A DNA stretch of 11,978 nt from Chloroflexota bacterium (GTDB lineage Bacteria; Chloroflexota; Anaerolineae; Aggregatilineales; Aggregatilineaceae): contig JACRBK010000608.1 of NCBI GenBank assembly GCA_016234525.1, positions 1 to 11,978 on the forward strand, in the 5' to 3' direction. Made by a program: the position numbers and the translations under genes. Numbering within the stretch: the first letter of the stretch is position 1; every line of letters starts with the position of its first letter. A model generated the notes under the pieces. The model ran no database searches and was not told the origin of the DNA. It saw only the letters and a program-made list of their open reading frames with translations. This document shows, piece after piece, positions 1 through 6,588 of the stretch.

Positions 1-412
1 GCGCTTGAGCGACCAGGGCTTCGAGTTCGTTCACCCGTTGGATCAACTCCGAAGTAGACAGGCGGTGCTGTGACAGATCAGCAATTAACATCGCCGCGCG
101 CTGCTGTTGAAGCTGCATTTGATGAATGGCATAACGCGAATTGGCTTCATCACCCTGCTGCAACGCCTGATCAGCTTGTTGATCCCAATCTGCGACCCGG
201 CTCTGCATGGAGTCGATCTCTTGTTCCATACGATCTTCATCGTCGAGCGCATGGTTGATCTGCTGGCGTAAAGCAGCAATTTCCTGGTCGATGTCTTTTC
301 CCAGACGCGAGAGCGGGATTTTTTTCTTCTGCCGCTGGGGGGTGTCGTCTCCCAGGACACTATTCACGCTGGATTTAACCAGCACATTGAGTTTATTGAT
401 CAGACTGGACAT
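1..412 (-). CDS. PspA/IM30 family-like protein (N-terminal 137 residues; 3' end outside window)
   Basis: Reading leftward from the ATG at 412-410 gives an open frame of 137 codons with no stop before the window edge, so the C-terminal part is missing. The protein starts with an amphipathic stretch (about residues 1-20, MSSLINKLNVLVKSSVNSVL), then a basic segment (QRQKKK, 26-31). A long, strongly helical, Gln/Glu/Asp/Arg-rich region (about 40-137) follows, typical of the PspA/IM30/Vipp1 coiled coil. The stretch around WDQQADQALQQGDEANSRYA resembles the conserved PspA helix-2/3 block (W...A..AL..G.E..AR.A). Known family members bind stressed cytoplasmic membranes as ESCRT-III-like polymers. The usual early E-D-P motif is not obvious, so this is a divergent member or a related coiled-coil protein. 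No Shine-Dalgarno sequence is visible; the promoter abuts the ATG, which suggests a leaderless transcript. The gene is divergent from pgeF. Confidence 0.7.
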   Translation of the reverse strand, partial: MSSLINKLNVLVKSSVNSVLGDDTPQRQKKKIPLSRLGKDIDQEIAALRQQINHALDDEDRMEQEIDSMQSRVADWDQQADQALQQGDEANSRYAIHQMQLQQQRAAMLIADLSQHRLSTSELIQRVNELEALVAQA

Positions 413-419
413 GGTTTTT

Positions 420-449
420 ATTGTACCCGTTTCTCACTTTTAACGACAA
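420..449 (-). promoter_or_regulatory. Promoter of the PspA-like gene, predicted leaderless
   Basis: Read on the minus strand, TTGTCG (449-444, 4/6 to TTGACA), an 18-bp spacer and TACAAT (425-420, 5/6 to TATAAT) form a sigma-70-type promoter. Only 7 bp separate the -10 box from the ATG at 412, so transcription should start at or one base before the start codon. No Shine-Dalgarno motif precedes the ATG, which agrees with this. Position and spacing are seen directly; leaderless initiation is inferred. Confidence 0.55.
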
Positions 450-473
450 TCCATCGTGAGTTTGCGTTATAAT
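443..473 (+). promoter_or_regulatory. Promoter of the pgeF gene run
   Basis: A perfect TATAAT lies at 468-473. The best -35 match is ACGACA at 443-448 (4/6), with a long 19-bp spacer, so the -10 carries most of the evidence. The predicted start near 480 gives a leader of about 30 nt before the GTG at 512, containing the AAAGG ribosome binding site at 501-505. The -35 overlaps that of the divergent PspA-like promoter, so polymerase binding at the two could be mutually exclusive. Confidence 0.5.
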
Positions 474-511
474 TCTAACCGAATGTAATAACAATCACGA
501 AAAGGTTGCTT

Positions 512-1297
512 GTGCAGCGCATTAACGGCGGAAGTTTAGTCTATTATCAGTTTGATCAGTGGGCAGTGAGCAGCCGCCTGACACACGGTATCTTTACTCG
601 CCTGGGTGGAGCCAGCCAATCCCCCTGGGATTCTTTGAACTTGGGCGGCACCGTCGGGGATGTTCAGGAAGCGGTGCGGGAGAATCACCGGCGGGTGTAT
701 GCAGCGCTAAAACTTGATGGAACGCGGGCGTGTACTGTGTGGCAGGTTCACAGCGCTGATACGGTCGTTGTGCGTGGGCCGGTTCCTAACCGGCGATGGC
801 TGGCGCGGGCCGATGGAATCGTAACTGATTTGCCCGGGTTACCGCTGGTCATGCGTTTTGCAGACTGTACGCCGGTTTTGCTGTATGATCCGGTACAGCA
901 TGTGATCGGGTTGGCGCACGCCGGTTGGCGCGGTACTGTGTCAGAGGCAGCAGTCAGCACGCTGCAAACGATGTGTTCAGCCTTCGGCACACGCCCGCAG
1001 GATGTACAGGCAGCCATCGGCCCTAGCATTGGGCCGGAACGTTACCAGGTTGGCGAAGAGGTTGTCCAGGCAGTTCGAGAGACTTTTGGCAAGGTCGATG
1101 GCCTGATACGCCGGGCAGACGATGGCAGCGCCTACCTGGATTTGTGGGCGGCGAACCAGTTGTCGCTGGAACGTGCCGGAGTTGCGCAGATCGAAGTAGC
1201 AGGTATTTGCACGGCGACACGCACAGACGAGTTTTATTCTCATCGCGCTGAAGCGGGGCGAACGGGACGGTTTGGGGCAGTGATAGCCCTGGCTTAA
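512..1297 (+). CDS. pgeF: Purine nucleoside phosphorylase / laccase-domain protein (YfiH/YlmD/PgeF family)
   Basis: The 261-residue cytoplasmic protein has all family landmarks. A WQVHSADTVVV block carries the first metal-ligand His (H80), ADCTPVLLYDP carries the ligand Cys (C119), and AHAGWRGT carries the third ligand His (H136). GPSIGPERYQVGEEV and a C-terminal CTATRTDEFYSHR follow. The 17-residue C-to-H spacing is as I recall for E. coli YfiH. Characterised homologues are Zn enzymes that phosphorolyse adenosine and inosine and deaminate adenosine; E. coli YfiH (PgeF) is also linked to peptidoglycan editing. GTG 512 is chosen because AAAGG (501-505) lies 6 nt upstream. The in-frame TTG at 506 would touch that site. 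The gene leads the run and ends 11 bp before yggS. Confidence 0.93.
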   Translation: MQRINGGSLVYYQFDQWAVSSRLTHGIFTRLGGASQSPWDSLNLGGTVGDVQEAVRENHRRVYAALKLDGTRACTVWQVHSADTVVVRGPVPNRRWLARADGIVTDLPGLPLVMRFADCTPVLLYDPVQHVIGLAHAGWRGTVSEAAVSTLQTMCSAFGTRPQDVQAAIGPSIGPERYQVGEEVVQAVRETFGKVDGLIRRADDGSAYLDLWAANQLSLERAGVAQIEVAGICTATRTDEFYSHRAEAGRTGRFGAVIALA

Positions 1298-1308
1298 AAT
1301 TGGAGATT

Positions 1309-2055
1309 ATGAACCCTATATCTTCTAATACCGATATTGGCGGACGGGTGAAATCTGTACTGGCTGAGATTGCCGCTGCCTGTGAGCGTGCCCATCGTTC
1401 GCCGGATGCAGTGACGCTGGTGGCCGTCAGCAAAACCCATTCGGCGGATCAGGTAGTCGAGGCCATTCGGGCGGGAGTGCGTCATCTGGGAGAAAATCGT
1501 CTTGAAGAGGCGCTGCCTAAAATGGCGGCGGTGTCTCAGTTAGATGCTCCCCCGGCAAACTGGCATATGATTGGGACGGTGCAGAGCCGGAAAGCGCGTC
1601 AAGTGTTAGATGGCTTCAGCCTGCTGCATTCGCTGGATGATGTCAAACTAGCCGAAAGACTCAGCCGTTTTCTGGTCGAACAAGATCGTTCGCTAGAGGT
1701 CTTGATGGAAATCAATATCTCGGGCGAAATGAGCAAACACGGCTGGCAAGCTTATGGTTGGCAGCACGAACTGTTGGTGCGCCAAGCCTTGTGGGACGAT
1801 GTTGCACATTTATTGGCACTGCCAGGGCTGCGCGTGCGGGGTCTGATGACGATGGCCCCGATTGTGGATGATCCTGAACAGGCACGACCTGTTTTTAAGG
1901 CGCTGTGTGAACTGCGTGCGGCGTTAGCGAACGATTTTCCGGCAGCTTCCTGGTCGGAATTAAGTATGGGAATGACCGATGACTATCCCGTCGCCGTCGA
2001 AGAAGGGGCAACGCTGGTCAGAGTGGGCCGTGCGATCTTCGGCGTGCGATTCTAG
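1309..2055 (+). CDS. yggS: YggS/YlmE family PLP-binding homeostasis protein
   Basis: This 248-residue protein is a fold-III PLP-binding TIM-barrel protein of the YggS/PROSC (PLPBP) family. The Schiff-base lysine is K42 in LVAVSKTHS. Other family blocks are HLGENRLEEAL, WHMIGTVQSRKA, INISGEMSKHGW, GLMTMAPI and, near the C-terminus, LSMGMTDDYPVAVEEGATLVRVGRAIFG, which forms the phosphate-binding end. Homologues have no known enzymatic activity but buffer pyridoxal phosphate and affect amino-acid and keto-acid pools. ATG 1309 is preferred because GGAG at 1302-1305 precedes it, although the 3-nt spacing is short. The in-frame TTG at 1300 would place that site inside the gene. It lies 11 bp after pgeF and is probably cotranscribed, as ylmD-ylmE is in Gram-positive bacteria. 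Confidence 0.94.
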   Translation: MNPISSNTDIGGRVKSVLAEIAAACERAHRSPDAVTLVAVSKTHSADQVVEAIRAGVRHLGENRLEEALPKMAAVSQLDAPPANWHMIGTVQSRKARQVLDGFSLLHSLDDVKLAERLSRFLVEQDRSLEVLMEINISGEMSKHGWQAYGWQHELLVRQALWDDVAHLLALPGLRVRGLMTMAPIVDDPEQARPVFKALCELRAALANDFPAASWSELSMGMTDDYPVAVEEGATLVRVGRAIFGVRF

Positions 2056-2112
2056 ACGATTTAGGCCCAAGTAGTGTATCCTTAAGAAAACTACCATCAG
2101 GAGATAGCGGCG

Positions 2113-2370
2113 TTGACTTCCATAGGTCTTTTTATCACTATACTGATCCAAATCTATTCGTTTATTATGCTGGCGCGGGTGCTGATGAGTTGGGTGAACA
2201 TTGATCCCAACAGCCCGTTAGCCCGCACGCTCTACGATTTGACGGAACCTGTCTTGCGTCCAGTGCGGAATGCGCTGCCCCCAACGGCGGGGTTAGATTT
2301 TAGCCCGATGATTGTACTGGTTCTGTTGCAACTGTTGGGCCGGATTTTGGTCAGTATGTTTACAGCGTAA
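2113..2370 (+). CDS. YggT/YlmG family small integral membrane protein
   Basis: An 85-residue protein with two predicted membrane helices (about 4-24 and 62-83) around a short hydrophilic loop. The loop carries the family signature: SWVNIDPNSPLARTLYDLTEP followed by VLRPVRNALPP and GLDFSPM. In bacteria YggT/YlmG sits next to yggS and cell-division genes. Plastid YlmG is needed for nucleoid and thylakoid organisation and YggT affects osmotic tolerance, but the molecular role is not settled. The start is TTG at 2113, with a strong AGGAGA at 2099-2104 and 8 nt spacing. No in-frame ATG or GTG lies between that site and TTG, and an in-frame TAA just upstream excludes a longer start. The 57-bp gap after yggS contains no clear promoter. 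Confidence 0.92.
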   Translation: MTSIGLFITILIQIYSFIMLARVLMSWVNIDPNSPLARTLYDLTEPVLRPVRNALPPTAGLDFSPMIVLVLLQLLGRILVSMFTA

Positions 2371-2449
2371 GGTGTTTGTGTTTTTGGGGTGAGATGGTTA
2401 TTGCCGGTCAATCTCTTTATATACCGGCTTCAGAAAGGGGTATTTAAAC

Positions 2450-2755
2450 ATGCCGCGCGAGTTTAAGATTACTGACGCCCAGCATGGTGCTGCATTTGCT
2501 GTTCGAGTGGTTACTCGTGCCGATAATGTTGAACTGGCCGGCCTTCAAGAAGATGGATCGCTCAAGATTCGTTTGACAGAATCCACCAGTGAAGGTCGCG
2601 CAAATGTCCAGTTGTTAGAATTTCTGGCACAAGTGTTAGAAGTCGAGCCAAATCAGATCGAGATTGTCGCCGGACTGGACAAACCTAACAAGATTATCAG
2701 CGTCAAAAATGTGACCACAGAATGGGTTAACGAGCGGTTACAGTTTGACGAATAG
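2450..2755 (+). CDS. YggU family (DUF167) protein
   Basis: The 101-residue soluble protein matches the DUF167/YggU family. Characteristic blocks are GSLKIRLTE (36-44), EGRANVQLLEFLAQVLEV (48-65), QIEIVAGLDKPNKI (69-82) and a short acidic C-terminal tail. Members are small alpha/beta proteins of unknown function, often encoded beside yggT and yggS; family length is usually 75-110 residues, so this is full-length. The start is supported by AAAGGGG (2434-2440) 9 nt before the ATG. The 79-bp gap after the YggT gene holds a small inverted repeat (2403-2408 / 2423-2428) but no convincing promoter, so cotranscription is likely. Confidence 0.9.
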   Translation: MPREFKITDAQHGAAFAVRVVTRADNVELAGLQEDGSLKIRLTESTSEGRANVQLLEFLAQVLEVEPNQIEIVAGLDKPNKIISVKNVTTEWVNERLQFDE

Positions 2756-2793
2756 CTGTATTTTTTTGCCTACCGAATCGTTCAGGGGGGATC

Positions 2794-3627
2794 ATGTCTG
2801 ACCGGGGCGCAAAGATCATCCGGTGGGTGATGCTGTGGTTGGTGTGCCTGTTCGCGCTGACGGCGTGTGATAATGCTCAAAAAGCCAGGACACAACCGCA
2901 GACTATCTCACCCACGCGCACCTTAGTTCCCCCTACCGCAACGCCGACCCCACTTCCTGCTGGTGAAACACCGACTCCAACGGATTTGCCCTCACCTGCT
3001 TCGCTTCGCCCGGCGGCTACTGAAGCAGCGAGTATGGAGGGCCGTATCCAGACCTTGATTGATCGTCTGGTCGATGATCTGGTGACAGAGCATGATGCGG
3101 ATCCAGATGACATCCGGCTGTTAAGCGTCGAAGCTTTCGTCTGGCGCGACTCATCGTGGGGGTGTCCGGGGCATATAGACGACCAAAGCGAACTGCCTGC
3201 CGCAGGTTATCGTTTTGCGCTGAGTACTGAGCGACGTGTGTTTGTCTATCACACGAATTATCAGGCAAAGTATTTTTTATGCCCGGCGGATGAGTGGCTA
3301 GCGCTCGAAGGTCGCCCGGTGGTGATCGATCCGATCGCGCAAGCGATGGTGGATTTTAGCAAAAGTGATGCAGCAAAACGCCGGGATGTGCCAGAGAACA
3401 GTATTGAACTGGTTAGCCTGCTCACGATTATCTGGCCGGATGCGAGCGTAGGATGCCCTAAGCCTGAGGGTGATTATGAAAGCAACTTGACCCCGGGCTA
3501 CCGGATAGTGCTGCGCGCTGGTGACGAGCGGTTGATCTATCACACCAATGCGCGCGACGTTGTTTTGTGTACCCCAGAAGAAGAAATTTTGCCGGGAATC
3601 ATCCGGCAGGCACTTCCGACTCCGTAA
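2794..3627 (+). CDS. Secreted lipoprotein with a duplicated two-cysteine domain
   Basis: The 277-residue protein starts with a lipoprotein signal peptide: basic n-region, hydrophobic core at about 11-23 and lipobox L22-T23-A24-C25, so it should be lipid-anchored outside the membrane. A Thr/Pro-rich linker (about 33-72) leads to two tandem copies of one domain (about 84-164 and 183-260). Each copy has the order aromatic/hydrophobic-W-x-D-[SA]-S-x-G-C-P, then P/A-G-Y-R, then [VI]-Y-H-T-N, then L-C. The Cys pairs (124/163 and 221/259) recur at equivalent places and could form one disulfide per copy. I recognise similar W-D-S-GCP...PGYR...YHT...LC domains in uncharacterised secreted proteins, but cannot assign a function. 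AGGGGGG at 2784-2790 precedes the ATG. It lies 38 bp after the YggU gene and may be read with it. Confidence 0.88.
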   Translation: MSDRGAKIIRWVMLWLVCLFALTACDNAQKARTQPQTISPTRTLVPPTATPTPLPAGETPTPTDLPSPASLRPAATEAASMEGRIQTLIDRLVDDLVTEHDADPDDIRLLSVEAFVWRDSSWGCPGHIDDQSELPAAGYRFALSTERRVFVYHTNYQAKYFLCPADEWLALEGRPVVIDPIAQAMVDFSKSDAAKRRDVPENSIELVSLLTIIWPDASVGCPKPEGDYESNLTPGYRIVLRAGDERLIYHTNARDVVLCTPEEEILPGIIRQALPTP

Positions 3628-3648
3628 ATAAACCTATCAAAAACAAAA

Positions 3649-3683
3649 ACCAGGGGCGCTGCTCAATTGGCCAGGCCCCTGGT
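3649..3683 (-). terminator. Rho-independent terminator of the STAND ATPase gene, possibly bidirectional
   Basis: A perfect 9-bp stem (ACCAGGGGC at 3649-3657 pairing with GCCCCTGGT at 3675-3683) encloses a 17-nt loop. On the minus strand the stem is followed directly by a T-rich run (complement of 3630-3648: two five-T stretches separated by G). It lies 28 bp beyond the stop codon at 3712, so it should terminate the leftward gene. On the plus strand the downstream sequence is only weakly T-rich, so termination of the convergent lipoprotein gene is possible but less certain. Confidence 0.85.
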
Positions 3684-3711
3684 CGATTATTCTGTGCTGC
3701 AAACTTGCGGA

Positions 3712-6393
3712 TCAGGTCAGACCAGGCAGTGATTGGCCTAAACGCACTTGCAGGTCAGTTAATGCCCGGTAAGCGGCGCTGCGGACAGTGGCATCACGAT
3801 CCCGTAGTGCGGCATAGAGCGGTTTGATCGCAGTAATGTGTCCCAGGCGGGCCAGGGTGATCGCGGCCAGAATCTTATACGCCGGTTGGCCTTCTTGCAG
3901 AACGCGGATCAACACCTGGCGGGAATTTGGCCCGGTGGGAACACCTTCCCCACGTTCGCCTGCCCATTTGATCAACCAGACTAGAATATCGGCCTCGGGA
4001 TGTTTGCGCGGGCCGTCTTTGTCGGGCGACTGAGCCGCCTGGAAGGCTTCATCGGCGGCGCTGCGAACACGCCAATCCTGATCTTGCAGCATGGCGCGAT
4101 AGAGTTCGGCTAATGCCCACGAAGCACGCACACGGCTTAGACCATAAATGGAAGCGCGCCGGATCTCGATCTCTTGAGCGTTGGCGGCATCCCGCAGCAG
4201 CTCATGACCCTCGCCCGGCAGCGCAGCCAGGGCTTCGGCAATCGCACGTTGAATTTCTGCACCTTCACTGAACAAACGCTGCACCATAATTTCGATAGAT
4301 TTTGCGGTGCCGAGCGCACCTAATGACAACGCTGCCGCTAATTTGACATTTTGATCTTTGTCGGTCAACATCGCGGTCAGATCATCTACCGCCTCGGCGT
4401 TACCCAACGCGCCTAATCCCACGCAGGCCAAACGGCGAATGTCGGCATCTGCTGACAATAATCCCTTGCGCAAGACATGAATTACATTTTTATCACGCGA
4501 AGCGATCAATGCGACCAGGGCGCGCTCGCGCACCGAAGGATACTGCTCTTGAGCCATCATGGCCGCCGCTAGCCGCTTGAACAGGTCACCGCGCCATGGA
4601 GCATCAGACGGCGCATCGGGCAGCCAGCGCACCAGTTCGAATAGATCTGTATACAACAGGTCAGGCGGAGAACTGAGTTTGCGCACGATCAGCGGTAGCA
4701 GGTCGATCCGCCCACCCGCTAATCCTATAGCATCCTGCCACGCAGGATCCAGCGCCAGTTCAACAGCCTGTTCGGGCTGACCAGCCAGCACCTCCCCTGC
4801 CAGATAACTGACTACTTGCGGATGTACAAAACTGAATCTATCGGCGGCATAGACGGTCATTAGCCCATTTTTGACCAGGGCATCGAGCATCGTTTCGGGT
4901 TTGATCGCTTTGGGAATCTCATCTCTCGCCGCGATAGCCTGAGCTAACACCTGCTGCACACTGGCGCGATTTAAGGGTTGCCCGGCTTCCAAAAGCTCTG
5001 CGGCCAACACGGGCAGCAGATCGCGTGCTTCTGAGACGCTAAACTGGCGGTTGATCAGAGCATCATACCACCCAGCGCGTCCTGTTTCGCGGGCGTCGTC
5101 GGCCAGGGCGGTCCAGAGTTTGAGCGTGACCTCTAGTGCCGTGCGCCCCTGGTTATCCACCGTCAGGCGGCGCATCGTCGGCTCGTCTAACGGGGCAGTT
5201 TTATACTTAGCCGCCCAGGCTTTGCTCCACATCCCGGCCAGACGTTCGTAATCTTCTTCGGTCCAGGCGCGCAAAAAAGATGGCGTGAATCCGAGTGAAA
5301 GCAGCGGCTCGAAACCTGTCGCCGGGCCAGCGATCACGATCATATTTTGGCCATACACTTCAACAAACTGTTTCAGCCAATAAAAATATGTCTCGCGTAC
5401 TGCCGGGGATAATTCGTCGTAGCCATCGATCAGGACCAGTGCGGTCCCTTTTTCGAGCGCAGGATAGATCACGCTGCCTACCACCTGCGAGGTTACCGAT
5501 GTAACCCACCGCTGCGCCGCGCGCACCAGGGGTTCAGCAGGATCAACGGGCACCCGCTTGGTGGTCGGGACTGCCGCCGGTCTGGATTTGCGCGCGACAG
5601 CGGGTTCTGGTTTAGGGGGTGGCGCGCCTTTTTTGACGCCGTATAGATTTTCATCTAACTCAATGTCATTCAGATGCACCAAAACCGGCAGCAAACTGCC
5701 TATGTTGATGAGCGGTAGGTGTTCCTCTTCGATGGCAATACCCAGTTCTTGTTTTTGTTTTTCCTGCGCTGTATGCAGTTTTTCCATCGCGCGAGCCTGA
5801 ATTTCTTCGCGCTGCTCGGCGCGCTGTTTGCGCTCTTCGTTCGAAAGTCCGGCTTCCTCTTCTTCAATAGCTCGTTCGGTCATGTCTTCGAGCGTCTCGA
5901 AGCGGACTTTGCCCATCGCCATCAGGGCCAGAGAAGCCAGGGTCGTGCTTTTGCCCAGGCCGCTGATTCCCAAGATTGCCACATGGCGATCTCCAGCTCC
6001 CAGGTCATCGAGCGACATGGTTTCAATATTGAATGGCGCATAACATTGAGGAAAATCATGGTGCATCGGCACCACGTCGAAAATATCGCGCGTTTCTATA
6101 TCCTCCATGCCGGGCGGTGGCATGGCACCCGGTGGCGCAATCAGCCGGGGTTCGAGCAGCACACTAGTTAGATCAAACAGGTTGCCTGCTGTGTGCCGCC
6201 GCTGCAAGGATCTTAGTAGATCACGTTTGTAACGTGAGTCCGCCGTTTGGCCGATAAACTGGCGCGTGTTTTCGAACTGAGTCTGGGCGTTATCGCGCAG
6301 CCCGGCTAACTGGCGGCGCGATCTCCAGGCCAACAATGAGACACCGCTGGCTGACGCAAAACCTAAAGTAAAAGAAAGGGGATCAAATTTCAT
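3712..6393 (-). CDS. Membrane-anchored NACHT/STAND ATPase with C-terminal HEAT repeats
   Basis: This 893-residue protein has one N-terminal hydrophobic segment (about 5-22) followed by a basic WRSRRQ, implying a membrane anchor with the bulk in the cytoplasm. The ATPase core has Walker A GISGLGKST (142-150) and Walker B LVLIDGYDE (319-327) of NACHT type (hhhhDGxDE). A winged-helix-like block ends in FSFVHPQVVSYLAG (520-533), resembling the F-x-F-x-H-x-x-x-x-x-Y-L-A motif of NACHT proteins. Residues about 615-885 form PBS-lyase-type HEAT repeats, for example RRLACVGLGALGNAEAVDDL and VRSAAYRALTDL. STAND ATPases are typically signal-triggered oligomerising switches with the C-terminal repeats as sensor; the trigger here is unknown. 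A charged helix (165-225) and a Pro/Lys-rich linker (252-290) enlarge the Walker A-B interval. AGGGG lies 5 nt upstream of the ATG. The gene is monocistronic. Confidence 0.88.
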   Translation of the reverse strand: MKFDPLSFTLGFASASGVSLLAWRSRRQLAGLRDNAQTQFENTRQFIGQTADSRYKRDLLRSLQRRHTAGNLFDLTSVLLEPRLIAPPGAMPPPGMEDIETRDIFDVVPMHHDFPQCYAPFNIETMSLDDLGAGDRHVAILGISGLGKSTTLASLALMAMGKVRFETLEDMTERAIEEEEAGLSNEERKQRAEQREEIQARAMEKLHTAQEKQKQELGIAIEEEHLPLINIGSLLPVLVHLNDIELDENLYGVKKGAPPPKPEPAVARKSRPAAVPTTKRVPVDPAEPLVRAAQRWVTSVTSQVVGSVIYPALEKGTALVLIDGYDELSPAVRETYFYWLKQFVEVYGQNMIVIAGPATGFEPLLSLGFTPSFLRAWTEEDYERLAGMWSKAWAAKYKTAPLDEPTMRRLTVDNQGRTALEVTLKLWTALADDARETGRAGWYDALINRQFSVSEARDLLPVLAAELLEAGQPLNRASVQQVLAQAIAARDEIPKAIKPETMLDALVKNGLMTVYAADRFSFVHPQVVSYLAGEVLAGQPEQAVELALDPAWQDAIGLAGGRIDLLPLIVRKLSSPPDLLYTDLFELVRWLPDAPSDAPWRGDLFKRLAAAMMAQEQYPSVRERALVALIASRDKNVIHVLRKGLLSADADIRRLACVGLGALGNAEAVDDLTAMLTDKDQNVKLAAALSLGALGTAKSIEIMVQRLFSEGAEIQRAIAEALAALPGEGHELLRDAANAQEIEIRRASIYGLSRVRASWALAELYRAMLQDQDWRVRSAADEAFQAAQSPDKDGPRKHPEADILVWLIKWAGERGEGVPTGPNSRQVLIRVLQEGQPAYKILAAITLARLGHITAIKPLYAALRDRDATVRSAAYRALTDLQVRLGQSLPGLT

Positions 6394-6498
6394 CGCTGCC
6401 CCTGTGAATAAACTAACGAGCTGGCTGGCAGAAAGGGAAGGTCAGGGTACAATGAGTCTATAATTAGTGCAACTTTAAAGAACGTTGAAGCACTATTT

Positions 6499-6514
6499 TA
6501 TAACGCGCATTATA
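6499..6514. repeat. 16-bp near-palindrome in the divergent control region
   Basis: TATAACGCGCATTATA reads almost identically on both strands, with one mismatched pair (C6504/A6509). It superimposes a -10-like box on each strand: TATAAC rightward and TATAAT leftward. It may be an operator for a dimeric regulator or simply overlapping -10 elements. Confidence 0.4.
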
Positions 6515-6538
6515 CTACACGACAGAATCAGACGGCAA
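6509..6538 (-). promoter_or_regulatory. Candidate promoter of the STAND ATPase gene
   Basis: On the minus strand TTGCCG (6538-6533, 4/6), an 18-bp spacer and a perfect TATAAT (6514-6509) form the best sigma-70-like promoter pointing at the STAND gene. The predicted leader is about 110 nt. The -10 overlaps the near-palindrome at 6499-6514. Confidence 0.45.
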
Positions 6539-6588
6539 ACCGGCCTGTCAGTGATTTGTTAGCCGTCTTTCCACCTGCGAGGCTGCCT

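Larger units (their letters stand above)
6394..6588. promoter_or_regulatory. AT-rich divergent control region
   Basis: This 195-bp gap separates the divergent STAND and membrane-protein genes and holds no plausible gene. Its middle (about 6448-6520) is clearly more AT-rich than the flanking genes. For the rightward direction the candidates are CTGGCA (6425-6430) with 17 bp to TACAAT (6448-6453), a perfect TATAAT at 6459-6464 without a good -35, and TATACT at 6511-6516 with a weak -35. Which one is used cannot be decided by eye. All would leave a leader of about 65-130 nt before ATG 6589. Confidence 0.5.

Noticed and set aside
70..258. A 62-codon plus-strand frame at the left edge.
   Set aside because: It lies antisense to the PspA-like gene, has no ribosome site and resembles no family; the minus-strand frame shows clear coiled-coil family character.
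1023..1433. A 136-codon minus-strand frame across the pgeF/yggS junction.
   Set aside because: Both genes beneath it have diagnostic active-site motifs, and the antisense product shows no recognisable features.
2071..2094. GTAGT/ACTAC inverted repeat between yggS and the YggT gene.
   Set aside because: A 5-bp AT-containing stem with no conserved leader or riboswitch features.
2403..2428. Inverted repeat GCCGGT/ACCGGC ahead of the YggU gene.
   Set aside because: Six base pairs around a 14-nt loop, no T-tract and no good promoter beside it; chance is a sufficient explanation.
2739..2767. Possible terminator after the YggU gene (TACAG/CTGTA followed by a T run).
   Set aside because: The stem is only 5 bp with a 12-nt loop and half lies inside the coding sequence; too weak to separate the lipoprotein gene from the run.
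5719..6171. A 150-codon plus-strand frame antisense to the STAND ATPase.
   Set aside because: It overlaps the Walker A region of a well supported gene; its composition is that of a reverse-strand shadow and no ribosome site precedes it.
3712..6393. Calling the NACHT protein an antiviral defence gene.
   Set aside because: The family includes defence proteins, but no nuclease, protease or other effector domain and no neighbouring defence gene is visible; the membrane helix alone is not enough.
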